The notes beneath the pieces are model-generated. The model saw only the letters and a list, made by a program, of their open reading frames with translations, had not been told where the DNA came from and searched no databases. Below, piece by piece: positions 14,781-24,230 of a stretch of DNA of 39,475 nucleotides. The translations under genes were made by a program, and so were the position numbers. Origin of the DNA: Bacteriovoracaceae bacterium (GTDB lineage Bacteria > Bdellovibrionota > Bacteriovoracia > Bacteriovoracales > Bacteriovoracaceae); contig JAGLCH010000326.1 in NCBI GenBank assembly GCA_023146355.1, positions 1-39,475 on the forward strand. The letters are read 5' to 3'. Every line of letters starts with the position of its first letter. Position 1 is the first letter of the stretch.

Positions 14781-15316
14781 AGCATTGGAAAAGTAACCTT
14801 GATTCCTGATCTCTTATCGTCTTTCGCTAACCATAGTTCTCCTTCTTGAACTGTGGCATAGATCTCCATTGTTCGACCAACGAGTGAATCAATTTCATCT
14901 CCCTCAAGGGGGGTGAGATGAATGACTTGCAGGTTCTTAAATCGTGCAAGATCTTTCTTTATTTGTTCAAACCAATCAATTGAAGCTCTTTCGTGATAAG
15001 TGAAAATAGAAACCTTTCTTGCTTTGCCGCAGGCCTGCTTAACCCGTTTTAAATCCGGTGTTCCAAGCTCTACCCAGTGCTCTATTTCTCCTATTTGATT
15101 GTGAACCCACATCTCAGGCTCTTCCTGGGAACTTAGGCCCTTTGTGAATTCAGGTCTTTCTGCAGAGAGCAGGGTGAATACTGCCAGCCGGTACATCATT
15201 CTTTTTTCGTTCTCTGATGGGTGCTGAGCAACAGTTAGTCCATAATCGTCATAATGATTATTGTCGATATCGCTTACGGAGAGTTGAACTTTATAGATAG
15301 TCGCTTTTAGTGCCAT
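14777..15316 (-). CDS. yaeQ: YaeQ family protein
   Basis: A 179-residue cytosolic protein that aligns over its whole length with E. coli YaeQ (181 aa): MALKATIYK at the start, then TVAQHPSENEKRMMYRLAVF, ERPEFTKGLSSQEEPEMWV, IEHWVELGTPDLKRVKQACG and RTMEIYATVQEGELWL. The fold resembles PD-(D/E)xK nucleases, and the acidic residues of EEPE and ELG are where that active site would lie. The biological role is unsettled. An older proposal that it suppresses loss of the antiterminator RfaH did not give a clear mechanism. It diverges from rbgA across a 218-nt region and is probably monocistronic. Confidence 0.92.
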   Translation of the reverse strand: MALKATIYKVQLSVSDIDNNHYDDYGLTVAQHPSENEKRMMYRLAVFTLLSAERPEFTKGLSSQEEPEMWVHNQIGEIEHWVELGTPDLKRVKQACGKARKVSIFTYHERASIDWFEQIKKDLARFKNLQVIHLTPLEGDEIDSLVGRTMEIYATVQEGELWLAKDDKRSGIKVTFPML

Positions 15317-15534
15317 GTTATATAAACTTCTTATTGGTTAGGGTGAATAAGCATATGTAACTTATGAATTTTAGGTATTATGCCTTATATATTCCGTTTT
15401 GCTAATATTACTCTATTAACTTATTTACTGAGTTTGAGCTTTAGTAATGGTCTTAGTAACAGATCTTGCCAATAGTTGGCCTCCGGTGTAGAGTGTCCAA
15501 ACTCTTGAATTCACATAAAAAATAGGTAGTTGAG

Positions 15535-16452
15535 ATGGGCAAAGGTCACAAGAATAGAACAAGAAGAACAGATGTCGAACTCACTCCTGATAGGGTGTCT
15601 GGATCAACAATCAATTGGTATCCGGGCCATATGGCAAAGGCACTCCGCCAAGTTAAAGAGAAAATGAAAGGGGTGGACATCATCCTTGAAATTCGCGATG
15701 CAAGAGTGCCGCTGACATCTGGTAATGCTGCTTTAGAGAAAACTATTGGAGGCAAGCAAAAGATTGTTGCCCTTAATAAGTGTGATCTTGCTGACCCTAA
15801 AGCTATTGAAAAATGGTCATCTTGGTTTAAAAAGAATAATGTCGATCACCTTTTTGTAAATTCTCTCAATAAAAGCTCTCTCAAAAAGCTTGTTGATCAG
15901 GCCCGAAAATCAGTCATCGAGCGAAAGATTGCTTCAGGTTCAATTGCTCCCGGAAGTTCGCTTCGAATGATGGTTATTGGTCTTCCCAATACTGGGAAAT
16001 CTACTTTCATTAATACTCTTGCAGGAAAAAAAGTAGCACGTACTGCCGACCGACCTGGTCATACACAGTCACAGCAGTGGGTGAATATTGATAAAGATCT
16101 TTTATTAATGGATACGCCAGGGATTATGCCTCCTGATATTGCAACCGACGAACAGGGATACTGGCTTTGCGCTATTCATGCAATTAAAGATGATATTATT
16201 GGAAAAGAGGAAGTTGCCTTCTTCGTTATGCGCTACTTTTTAGAAAAGAAATCTACCCAATTTATGGAGCGCTATAATTTACCAAATCTTGAGGTCACTC
16301 CTCTCGAGGTCCTCGATAAAATTGCAGTCGATAGAAAATGTCTTATGCAAAAGGGGCTACCAGACTATGAAAGAGTCTACGGTATTATCCTTCATGATTT
16401 CAGAAGTGGAGACCTTGGACATATCTGTTTAGAGCACCCACCAGTTGAGTAG
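15535..16452 (+). CDS. rbgA: ribosome biogenesis GTPase RbgA/YlqF
   Basis: A 305-residue circularly permuted GTPase that acts late in 50S subunit assembly. Motif order is the permuted one: G4 NKCD at 81-84, then G1 GLPNTGKS at 149-156, G2 around RPGHTQSQ (173-180), G3 DTPG at 193-196. The N-terminal NWYPGHMAKALRQV is the YlqF signature. The C-terminal region (ANTAR-like in B. subtilis RbgA) is present and contacts rRNA in that enzyme. The extra basic N-terminus (MGKGHKNRTRRTD) could add RNA contacts. The next gene starts within or right after its stop, so the two are cotranslated. The upstream 218 nt has no promoter I would defend. Confidence 0.93.
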   Translation: MGKGHKNRTRRTDVELTPDRVSGSTINWYPGHMAKALRQVKEKMKGVDIILEIRDARVPLTSGNAALEKTIGGKQKIVALNKCDLADPKAIEKWSSWFKKNNVDHLFVNSLNKSSLKKLVDQARKSVIERKIASGSIAPGSSLRMMVIGLPNTGKSTFINTLAGKKVARTADRPGHTQSQQWVNIDKDLLLMDTPGIMPPDIATDEQGYWLCAIHAIKDDIIGKEEVAFFVMRYFLEKKSTQFMERYNLPNLEVTPLEVLDKIAVDRKCLMQKGLPDYERVYGIILHDFRSGDLGHICLEHPPVE

Positions 16453-16453
16453 C

Positions 16454-16936
16454 GTGAATACCATTATAGGTGCGAAAGTTTTTCCGATTTCCAATTTGGC
16501 GCAAAATGCAGGGTTCCTAATTTTCGCAGGACTTTGTTTTTTCATTAAAAGTTGTATGCACCTTTATCGCAATAGCTTTGGAATTGGTAATCCCTATACT
16601 TTTTCTCTTCAAGTCATTTTTGCGATCATTTGCTTTTACTATGCCACGCGTTTTTTCTACTCTTTCCAGCGAGGAGATAGAGTTATTTCACTTGATGGGA
16701 ATGTTTTTTATTTTCCTGGTGCTCAAGTTAGTCACCCCTTTCGCTTTTATAATGGGCTCTCCTTTGGTCGAGATGAAATACGCTCTGTTACAGTAAGTAA
16801 GAGGTGGCCATTTCCAACGTTTTATTTTGTAAGAATCACTCTTAAAAATAAACTCACTATTCGCCTCACAAACTTTACTGTAGCGCCAAGTGAGTACACG
16901 CAATTACTTTCCGACTTAAGGATAAAAAGTAAGTAG
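16454..16936 (+). CDS. membrane protein with two TM segments and a PH-like C-terminus
   Basis: About 160 residues. Two hydrophobic segments (about 20-40 and 52-70) are followed by a beta-rich soluble part (about 75-160) in the pattern of bacterial PH-like domains: GDRVISLDGNVFYFPGAQVS, then DEIRSVTVSKRWPFPTFYFV, and a closing helix. The role is unknown. The GTG at 16454 comes one base after the rbgA stop. A TTG at 16445 that overlaps the rbgA stop would add three residues and is a fair alternative. Coupling to rbgA is likely positional only. The gene converges with the lipoprotein gene. Confidence 0.65.
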   Translation: MNTIIGAKVFPISNLAQNAGFLIFAGLCFFIKSCMHLYRNSFGIGNPYTFSLQVIFAIICFYYATRFFYSFQRGDRVISLDGNVFYFPGAQVSHPFRFYNGLSFGRDEIRSVTVSKRWPFPTFYFVRITLKNKLTIRLTNFTVAPSEYTQLLSDLRIKSK

Positions 16937-16994
16937 TCAGTCAGTCTTTCCGTCGTAGCACTTTTGTTATCAAAACGTTAATGAATATAAGAAA

Positions 16995-17013
16995 GGGCCC
17001 ATAAAATGGACCC
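16995..17013 (-). terminator. terminator of the acidic lipoprotein gene
   Basis: On the minus strand GGGTCCAT and ATGGGCCC form an 8-bp stem (one G-U pair) with a 3-nt loop, followed by TTTCTT. It lies 24 nt beyond the stop of the lipoprotein gene. Confidence 0.7.
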
Positions 17014-17036
17014 TCTCATTGATCATGTATGAATGT

Positions 17037-17885
17037 TTACATATTTAATCCGAAAACTTCAGGTAGTAATCTATTTTCAAGGTTGTCTGCTGAAGTTCCA
17101 ATTTTCTCAGCGATGTCCTTTACTAATTTATCTTTCTTCTTTGAATCTGTTGCTGCTGCAGTCAGTTCTTCTAGAGTTACACCTGTTACCGATTGAAGGT
17201 CTCCCATTAGCGCTACCTGGTCGTCAGTTGTTAGTTCGCCATTTGTCTTAACAAGCATGTTTTCAACTTTTTTTCCAAGGGTTACAAGTGCCATAGAGGT
17301 CTTCATATCGACATTGTATGTAAAGGAAACCTGAGCTGCTTTTTTGTAGAATTGATGCTGCTCTTTTTCACCTGCCATCAAACTTACGTCATGAGTATCT
17401 TCTTCGTCTTCGTATAGTAAACCTGAATCGATTCCTTCGAAGACTGAATCGCCCCAGTAATTATCTCCTACATAGTCAACGATCTCATAATCTGCTCCAA
17501 AACCATCTCCCATGAGGCCATTCCAGTATTCATCATCATCTTGTTGGTCACGGAATTCATCAGCTGTTTTACTATATTGATTCTGATAGTAGTCAAAATA
17601 TTGGAGAGTCTTGATATAGACTAGATCTACTGCAACGTATTCTAGGCTTTTCTCATCCCAGATTACAAACCAGTCTCCCGCTCTTATTGTTTCATATGTA
17701 TTTTTGATCAGCTCACTTTCATTATAGTATCCTGCATGGTCCACATAATTTAAAGCATCTACAAATTTAGTCGCAGTTATATTTGGTGAAGTATGCGTAC
17801 CGCTATTGCCTCCACAGCTAGCAAGTGTTGTTGCTAGACTCGCAAGTACTAAGAGTTTCCAGGCCTTGTTTGCTAAATTATTCAC
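17037..17885 (-). CDS. acidic lipoprotein, unknown function
   Basis: A 282-residue exported lipoprotein: signal peptide ending with lipobox LASC (Cys24), then a Gly/Ser/Thr-rich linker. The mature part is acidic, with a central stretch rich in Asp, Tyr and Gly (EFRDQQDDDEYWNGLMGDGF) and acidic clusters (YEDEEDTHD). The last 110 residues look helical. No family recognised. The start is GTG with GGGAG 7 nt upstream. Its 3' end (last about 30 codons) has a decayed second copy at 18104-18206, beside the subtilase gene, so this gene once had a neighbouring paralogue. A good terminator follows it. Confidence 0.75.
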   Translation of the reverse strand: MNNLANKAWKLLVLASLATTLASCGGNSGTHTSPNITATKFVDALNYVDHAGYYNESELIKNTYETIRAGDWFVIWDEKSLEYVAVDLVYIKTLQYFDYYQNQYSKTADEFRDQQDDDEYWNGLMGDGFGADYEIVDYVGDNYWGDSVFEGIDSGLLYEDEEDTHDVSLMAGEKEQHQFYKKAAQVSFTYNVDMKTSMALVTLGKKVENMLVKTNGELTTDDQVALMGDLQSVTGVTLEELTAAATDSKKKDKLVKDIAEKIGTSADNLENRLLPEVFGLNM

Positions 17886-17925
17886 AATATTTCTCCCTTG
17901 TGTATGTGTGAGATAAACCTATAAG

Positions 17926-17991
17926 GCATATCTTCCATTTTAAATATTACTTCATGTAATGTTTTATTCTTTTTTTCTGCATATCTTATGC
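17926..17991. repeat. GCATATCTT direct repeats upstream of the lipoprotein gene
   Basis: GCATATCTT occurs at 17926-17934 and 17979-17987, 53 bp apart (about five helical turns). The second is part of the 13-bp palindrome GCATATCTTATGC. They lie 42 to 106 bp upstream of the GTG and could be regulator sites. Confidence 0.35.
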
Positions 17992-18103
17992 CAACTTTTC
18001 AGTACTCTTTTGGCCCTGTTTTGTAGTTTTATGATATTGGATGGTCAGTTTGACACTTCCTTAGTGGTGCAAAATGTGAGCGCCATGTGTCAATGGGGAC
18101 CCA

Positions 18104-18206
18104 CTCTCATTGATTATGTATGAATGTTTATATCTTGAACCTGAAGACTTCTGCTCGTAATCTATTCTCAAGGTTATCTGCCGAAGTTCTAATTCTCAGC
18201 AAGGTC
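18104..18206 (-). pseudogene. decayed copy of the 3' end of the lipoprotein gene
   Basis: This segment matches 17013-17117 at roughly 85% by eye, including the stretch that encodes TSADNLENRL in both copies and the downstream non-coding bases. The copy lacks everything upstream of the last 30 codons and has lost two bases at 18191-18192. Its 5' end lies inside the subtilase gene, whose last codons (DLAEN, stop) are taken from it. The 303-nt gap between the two genes otherwise holds only the lipoprotein promoter region. Confidence 0.75.
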
Positions 18207-21011
18207 AAAATAGCTGAACTGTAGCTGCTTATTATTTCCTAAGCAAACCATCGCATTTTGAGTCTTACCCTTGAGTCTTTTTATTCCGAGGTTGATACAA
18301 TTTTTTGGGATCCTAAAGCTTAACGCAAGTGGCCTTTTTAGTCCTTCGTCAGAGCTGATCATGGCATAAATTCTATTCCCATAAATCAGGCTTGAGTCAA
18401 CAAGAACGCCCACCCGATCAACTCCCTTAATTTCTCCTGTGAAAATCTTCATGGTTTCACTAAATCCAACTCCAGGGAAGCTTGAATCTCTATTTAGAGG
18501 AAGCCTTGACTCGGTAATGTTTCCATCTGTAATCTCAAGGTGGTTAATCCAGTAGCGAGTCTCAATAAAGAGGTGCTGTGTTTTTCCACTGTTAAACCCA
18601 CCAAGAATATCAAAGACAGGATCATTCCAGCTTTTTGTTTTCCAGGTTATGTCAGTGATTGAGAAGTCCTGCTCAAATGCCACGCGTATATGGTTTTTCT
18701 TAATTAATGTGGTATGGGCATAGATAGGCCTCTTCCCGCCTAGCTTTAATGTTTTGTTTCCTTCTAGGAAAGTAATCCCATTATCAATTTTTGTAAGGGT
18801 ATACTCTTTTGGTGTCCTAAAACTTACAGTAAAGAATTCCTTGTTGAATTCATTTCCTACACTGAGTAGTGTATTCACTCTGCCGCTTCTGTAATCTAAT
18901 TCTGTTTGTTCGTATACATCTTCAAGTCCAATTTCTGTATCAAATTGTGTGTTCAACTCTTTTTTTATTTTTGAAATGAAGTTAAATGATTCAAGTGTTC
19001 TAATTTCGACTGTTACACTGTTTCCCTTAATTATGGGATTTAGATAGTATGGGCGAATTTTCATTCTATTTGGAAGGGTGTCAAAAAGGTCATTATTGTT
19101 ATCTTGTTTTGGTAGAGTCCACGCCTTTTTTATAAGTGGAACACGAATTTTTCCAAGATCCACATTGTTGACAATAATATATTGAAAGTTTTCATCACCA
19201 TTTTTTATAGGAGGCCCTTCAAATTCGGTAATAGGGAAGACGAATCGTGATCTTTCACCAAAGAGTTTGCTTCCATCACTGTTAAAATAATCAAAATAGA
19301 TGTTCTTTTTATTTTTTGAAATGGAGTAAGTGAAGAAATCCACATTCCCATCTAAGTTAACATCTACTTTGAAAACGCTGATAAGTTTATATATGTCATT
19401 CAGTGGTATCGTACTTATGTGTCCTGTGAGTCCATCAACCATGAACAGTTTGTTTTTTGCGTATTTGTAGTATTCATCTTTATTGCTACTCTTTTCTCGC
19501 CCTCCCATGGCCCTCATATAAAGAGCGCGTTTCCTTTGAGTTATTTTGGCAAAAAAGTCATTTGGATTCTGTATTTTTGAGGTATTTGTCAGCGCATTAT
19601 CCTTAATGAGGTCTCGCGCAAAAGCTAACTGATACTGACTTTTGTGGACTATCTTTTCTCCATTTATTTCAATGGTAAGTACGAGGTCTGCTGATATTTG
19701 AAGTGAAGGAACTTTTCCCGAGAGGGTGAGGTTTTTACTTCTTTCTGGCATCAGATTTATTAACTTTTGAGTATCATCAAATATTATTTTTTTTCCATCT
19801 CTTAAAGTCGCTTTTACTTCTATGTTTTCAGTATCTAGTCCTAAGTTTTTTATTGGAAGCTTAAAGTAAAAACGGCCTCCAAATACATTCACTACTTGTA
19901 GTGACTTGTAGTCTGGAACAACAAAATTCCTGACTTCTTCATTTACCGCTCGCTTCATATTGAGTAGTCCAAACTTAGAATATTTGTGATTCTTTTGTTT
20001 GAGCTCTCTGGCGCTATTATAGAGTCTCGCCTTTACCTGCGCACTTGTGAGGTCCCCATTAACTAACTTCATAACTGCAATTGTTCCTGTAACAAATGGA
20101 GCTGCTTGTGATGAGCCATTCTTTGATTCATATCCCTTAATTCTAAGAACTCGTGATTCCTTGTTCTGCGGATATGTTCCAACTATTGATTGGCCTGGTG
20201 CCAAAAGATCTACTTTTCCACCGTAATTTGAAAACTCAACAATATCTCCGAGATTATCAACGGCGCCGACGCAAATTACTCCAGGTTCTGAGCAGGGGTA
20301 GACGGGAAGAAGTTTATTGTTGTTTCCAGATGCCGCAACAACGGGGACATTTTTTGCAATTGCATTTTGAATTGCCTTCTTTATATTTTTCCCGTGAACA
20401 AGATTAGGCCATCCCAAACTCAAGTTAATAACATCTGCACCATTATTGACAGCAAAGGTTATTGAGTCAGCAATAATGTCTGTAATAATACGCTTACGAT
20501 ATACAAACCCATTAACATTAGGATTTATTGCTTTGATTGGCATAATCACAACCTGTTTCGGAGTTACGCCAACGATTCCCCTGCCGTCACTGTTTGCTGC
20601 AATGATTCCTGCAACGTGAGTGCCGTGCCCAATCTCATCTGTAAGGTTGTTGTTTCCATCTAGAAAATTCCATCCATTACAAGGAAGAGTTTTTCTCTCC
20701 TCCTCGTTTTTGTTTGCACAGCTAGGATTTTCCCAGACTCGACCAGCAAGTTCAGGGTGAGAAATATCAAGGCCACTGTCGATTACAGCGACAATAACTT
20801 GATTCTTCTTTGTTTTTTTTAACTTCGAACCTATCCAATTAATATCAAGATTTTTTTCTCCAACAAGTTTATCTCTGGTGAATTCACCATTTGAGACATT
20901 GATTACTTGTCCTGTATTTTCAAGGCCCCACTGCCTTTCAAATAAAGGATCAGTGGCGCCATAAGATAGTGCAGCGCATATGAATAATTGAATAAGTAGT
21001 ATAGTTTTCAC
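18189..21011 (-). CDS. secreted S8 subtilisin-like serine protease
   Basis: A 940-residue exported protease. The signal peptide (1-18, ends LSYGA) is followed by DPLFERQWGLENTG, the usual start of subtilases without a long propeptide. The triad is visible: Asp78 (VIDSGLDISH), His129 (GHGTHVAG) and Ser301 (NGSSQAAPFVTG), with the oxyanion Asn230 in AASGNNN. The catalytic domain ends near 360. The remaining 580 residues are beta-rich, contain Asp/Asn-rich repeats such as DVNLDGNVDFF, and may be a beta-propeller (VCBS-like) that binds surface or substrate. The start is GTG with AGGAG 6 nt upstream, 9 nt after the 1015-aa gene, so they form an operon. The last four residues before the stop come from the neighbouring lipoprotein remnant. 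Confidence 0.9.
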   Translation of the reverse strand: MKTILLIQLFICAALSYGATDPLFERQWGLENTGQVINVSNGEFTRDKLVGEKNLDINWIGSKLKKTKKNQVIVAVIDSGLDISHPELAGRVWENPSCANKNEEERKTLPCNGWNFLDGNNNLTDEIGHGTHVAGIIAANSDGRGIVGVTPKQVVIMPIKAINPNVNGFVYRKRIITDIIADSITFAVNNGADVINLSLGWPNLVHGKNIKKAIQNAIAKNVPVVAASGNNNKLLPVYPCSEPGVICVGAVDNLGDIVEFSNYGGKVDLLAPGQSIVGTYPQNKESRVLRIKGYESKNGSSQAAPFVTGTIAVMKLVNGDLTSAQVKARLYNSARELKQKNHKYSKFGLLNMKRAVNEEVRNFVVPDYKSLQVVNVFGGRFYFKLPIKNLGLDTENIEVKATLRDGKKIIFDDTQKLINLMPERSKNLTLSGKVPSLQISADLVLTIEINGEKIVHKSQYQLAFARDLIKDNALTNTSKIQNPNDFFAKITQRKRALYMRAMGGREKSSNKDEYYKYAKNKLFMVDGLTGHISTIPLNDIYKLISVFKVDVNLDGNVDFFTYSISKNKKNIYFDYFNSDGSKLFGERSRFVFPITEFEGPPIKNGDENFQYIIVNNVDLGKIRVPLIKKAWTLPKQDNNNDLFDTLPNRMKIRPYYLNPIIKGNSVTVEIRTLESFNFISKIKKELNTQFDTEIGLEDVYEQTELDYRSGRVNTLLSVGNEFNKEFFTVSFRTPKEYTLTKIDNGITFLEGNKTLKLGGKRPIYAHTTLIKKNHIRVAFEQDFSITDITWKTKSWNDPVFDILGGFNSGKTQHLFIETRYWINHLEITDGNITESRLPLNRDSSFPGVGFSETMKIFTGEIKGVDRVGVLVDSSLIYGNRIYAMISSDEGLKRPLALSFRIPKNCINLGIKRLKGKTQNAMVCLGNNKQLQFSYFDLAEN

Positions 21012-21020
21012 TTTAATCTC

Positions 21021-24000
21021 CTAGAGGGTCTCTCTGAGCCAGCTTCCATCAAATGAGTAGCCTGTGATGTCAATTATTGACCTCATGTGTTCAACTGGTC
21101 CATTCCAAAACCTGCCACTAACTCTTCCTATCGTATTAGACTCAATTGGCTCATTGAGTATCTCAGACTCTTTGCGGAAGCCGTTTATGGATCCAAAAAT
21201 ATAGATATTCTCTTTTCCAATAAGCTCATTGAAATCCTTGAACTTGAGTTCCTTTTCAAAGCGAGTAATAACGTCAAGCATGCAGGCATAACCCTCTTTG
21301 AGTTTATTCTTTTTAAATTTTAGATCACACCTTTTTTTCTTGTTAATTGTTAAGTTGAGTTTTCCGCACTTTTTATTAGTGTATTTATTATGGGTACATC
21401 CTTTTACTCTTGGGGCGTATCCATGGGATTTTTGAAATCTTCGGAGAGTCTTATAGGATGTATTTTTTAGGCGCTCAATTCCTCTTTCATAAATGTTTAT
21501 ATTCGTGGTTACATTGTAAAGCATTAAACCAGTTGCTTCCTTGATTGCAAAATGATCAAAAAGGGGAGTCTGGTAGACACCTTCAATCTTATTTTTAATT
21601 AGCTTATGGAGATTCTTGCTGCTGATTTTCCAACCTTGGAAGGTTTTTTGAATTGCCATAAATCGATCTGTTAATTTATTTCCTTGTTTTCTTGCTTCGA
21701 ATCTAGATATTCGTTTTTTTCTTATCCGCTTGTAGCTGTTTGTATTTCTTGCCCAAGGGATTGGCTCGATTGGGGATCCTGTAGTTAACAGGCCGATATA
21801 GTTGTTAACGATGTCTTTTGAAAAACTATCATTATCAAAGCCTGATGCTTTTTCAGCTGTTATTTTAATAAGCTCAATTTCTTTTCCTTCAGGTGTTCTT
21901 AGGTTGATCTCACCTGTCTTATTTAGGTACTTTGACTTCCAGTTTAAAAGTGAAAACCTAAATGAGCTATCGTTGAAATGATTTTGTAGTGAAAATGGTG
22001 GGCTTATTGCTTTAATTAGTTCGCTAGATCCTTCATCAATTAAATATGAAAGAGCGCGAGCGTTACCTTTTAGGTTCGGGTTTTTTGTTATATCCGGATT
22101 AATATTAAGATTATAGATCTCAACATTATACTTACCTTTAGACGCTCTTCCCTCAAAGCGGATAACTGGAATTAAAGCACTGTAAGTAAATGAGATTCCC
22201 ATTCCTCTCGAGCTCCCATTTTCAATGTAAACTTGAATTTGATCTGCGCTCTTCCTATATATTTGAGTTCTTTTAATGAGGATACCGGCAGCGCTTCCTC
22301 GAACCGTAAAGGCGTGTATTTCTTTTCTAAGTGTTGCCTGTAAAGCGGCACTTAGTCCAACTCTTTCTGTTGTGATCAGTGTTTCTCCAACACCGAGGTT
22401 TTTATTCACATAGTCCATTAGATCATTAATCTCATCTTGGTTCTCTCCCTCAAAATTGCCGAGGTTACTAAGACCTTTTTGTAACTTTCGTTGGTAGTAA
22501 GGTACAATCATATTTTTATATGGTTCCTTTAACGATTCCTTAAGAGTTGTTACTGGCTTTAAATGGGTAAATGTTTTTGTTAAGCTAAGGTCTGCTGTGG
22601 CATTGCCAAAAAGATCATATGGTAGGTTCTCAATGCCTAGATAAGCTCCTAGCTTAATGTTGAATCCAAAGTTGTCTGCAAGCTGCACCAGGTGGTCCGT
22701 ACCAAATTGATTACCAATGACAATATCTCGTGAAAAAATAAGATTTCCATTAAGAATTGGGGATGACCAGGTACTAATTCTTTTCTCAAGAATTTCTCCC
22801 GTTTTTAGGAAGTGGGATAGTCCATTATTAAATTCTTCTATCATGAAGGCATAGCGTGCTTTTGATAAGTCAAAACCAACGAGAAACTCATTAATCTTTT
22901 CTGCTATCATGGGAATTACTTCTGATTGGATTTCAGAGAGAATGTACATGCCGAGGTCTTTAAAAGGGGAGTCAGGAGCACCGTGAGTAAAGTTTGCAGC
23001 ATATCCGTCCCATCCCTCTTTTGTAAGGTGGCCATTTTTTAGTTCATCTTTGAAAGAAATATCTTCATCTATTTCGATTCTTTGTGCATTTTCCTCTAGG
23101 AGCATGTTGAGTGAATTTCTTCTTTCAATTAGTTTTTCAACCACAACAAGTTCAACCGATTTCGGGTAATGTGCTCCTCTTACGATTTGGACAAAATCTT
23201 CTCTTGATAATTTTGATATTCTTCTTAGGGACCATTTGACATCACTCAGAGTAGGATTCATATTTGCAAGGGTGAAGTGGGGTAGAATCAACTTTTCATT
23301 GCTAATTCTTCCAGTTTTCCAGGTCATTTTATTAATACTTTCTGGGATGTCGCAAAGAGCGTACGGTGTAATCAGTGAACGAAGTGTTCTGCTCATTAAA
23401 GTTCTTGGAGGGACACCCATGGCAAGGTTATAGTGATCACTTTGTTTGGGAGTCATAACTGCAATGTCCTGAAGTGTTACAAATAATTGTTCACTATTAG
23501 GCCCTTCAGTTACCCATCGCTGTGGGGCACCATAGGTGGCATTTGGAATTTCTTTTAAGAAAGCTTCTTTCTGATCGATACTATCAAAGTGAACGGTTAA
23601 TTTTTTTAGATATTTCATAGCGGGGATAACATATCCCATTTTTCGAAGAAGATTCTTTCTGAGAAGAGTTGTGTGAAGTCTCTTTTCAAGCATTACTGTA
23701 AAGTACTCTCCACTAACTCCTCTTACTGGGGCAACATTAAAGCGATATATTGATGATTGAGAGGTGATACTTCCTTCGAAGCGAACTTTATCATTGTCAT
23801 GAATATCAATACGATCAAAATCATTTGAAAGTTCCTGTGGATAGTAGTCACTCCACAGGACTGACTCTTCAGGATTGAGTTCGGTGAGATCCACTTGACC
23901 ATCGCGTTCTAGCGCCCAGGCCTCCTCTGGTGTAAGTATTCCAGTGCCCTCCATGATTAGATCATTGGATGGTGTGCGTATAGACTTCATCGGAATGGAT

Positions 24001-24068
24001 TCAGATGCCGCAAATAGAGCGAAGGACTGAATTAAAATAATTAGTGTGTAAATTAGTTTTTTTAGCAT
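21021..24068 (-). CDS. large secreted protein of unknown function
   Basis: A 1015-residue protein with a signal peptide (cleavage after LFAAS or nearby). I recognise no family. Residues 20-210 mention a 'PxxxxMEGTGILTPEEAWALE' segment and beta strands, and 330-720 alternate helical and strand-rich parts. At the C-terminus, residues about 890-950 hold four to five Cys amid many Lys (CTHNKYTNKKCGK and later CDLKFKK, CMLDV), consistent with disulfides in the periplasm or outside. There are no transmembrane segments other than the leader. It is the first gene of an operon with the subtilase, 9 nt apart, and may be its substrate, inhibitor, carrier or surface anchor. AGGAAG lies before the ATG. 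Confidence 0.75.
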   Translation of the reverse strand: MLKKLIYTLIILIQSFALFAASESIPMKSIRTPSNDLIMEGTGILTPEEAWALERDGQVDLTELNPEESVLWSDYYPQELSNDFDRIDIHDNDKVRFEGSITSQSSIYRFNVAPVRGVSGEYFTVMLEKRLHTTLLRKNLLRKMGYVIPAMKYLKKLTVHFDSIDQKEAFLKEIPNATYGAPQRWVTEGPNSEQLFVTLQDIAVMTPKQSDHYNLAMGVPPRTLMSRTLRSLITPYALCDIPESINKMTWKTGRISNEKLILPHFTLANMNPTLSDVKWSLRRISKLSREDFVQIVRGAHYPKSVELVVVEKLIERRNSLNMLLEENAQRIEIDEDISFKDELKNGHLTKEGWDGYAANFTHGAPDSPFKDLGMYILSEIQSEVIPMIAEKINEFLVGFDLSKARYAFMIEEFNNGLSHFLKTGEILEKRISTWSSPILNGNLIFSRDIVIGNQFGTDHLVQLADNFGFNIKLGAYLGIENLPYDLFGNATADLSLTKTFTHLKPVTTLKESLKEPYKNMIVPYYQRKLQKGLSNLGNFEGENQDEINDLMDYVNKNLGVGETLITTERVGLSAALQATLRKEIHAFTVRGSAAGILIKRTQIYRKSADQIQVYIENGSSRGMGISFTYSALIPVIRFEGRASKGKYNVEIYNLNINPDITKNPNLKGNARALSYLIDEGSSELIKAISPPFSLQNHFNDSSFRFSLLNWKSKYLNKTGEINLRTPEGKEIELIKITAEKASGFDNDSFSKDIVNNYIGLLTTGSPIEPIPWARNTNSYKRIRKKRISRFEARKQGNKLTDRFMAIQKTFQGWKISSKNLHKLIKNKIEGVYQTPLFDHFAIKEATGLMLYNVTTNINIYERGIERLKNTSYKTLRRFQKSHGYAPRVKGCTHNKYTNKKCGKLNLTINKKKRCDLKFKKNKLKEGYACMLDVITRFEKELKFKDFNELIGKENIYIFGSINGFRKESEILNEPIESNTIGRVSGRFWNGPVEHMRSIIDITGYSFDGSWLRETL

Positions 24069-24230
24069 TTTCTTCCTAAAGCAAATGTATTGCTTACGTA
24101 TAGCAGGCCAAAGTATTCATTTTGTGTGAAATGTAATTTTTTCACTAATTTGTAGAGCTATGGTGTCAATAACTCCTTGGAAATAGTTGTAATGTGACTT
24201 TATGATTTTATTTTGAGGAGAAATTGACTT

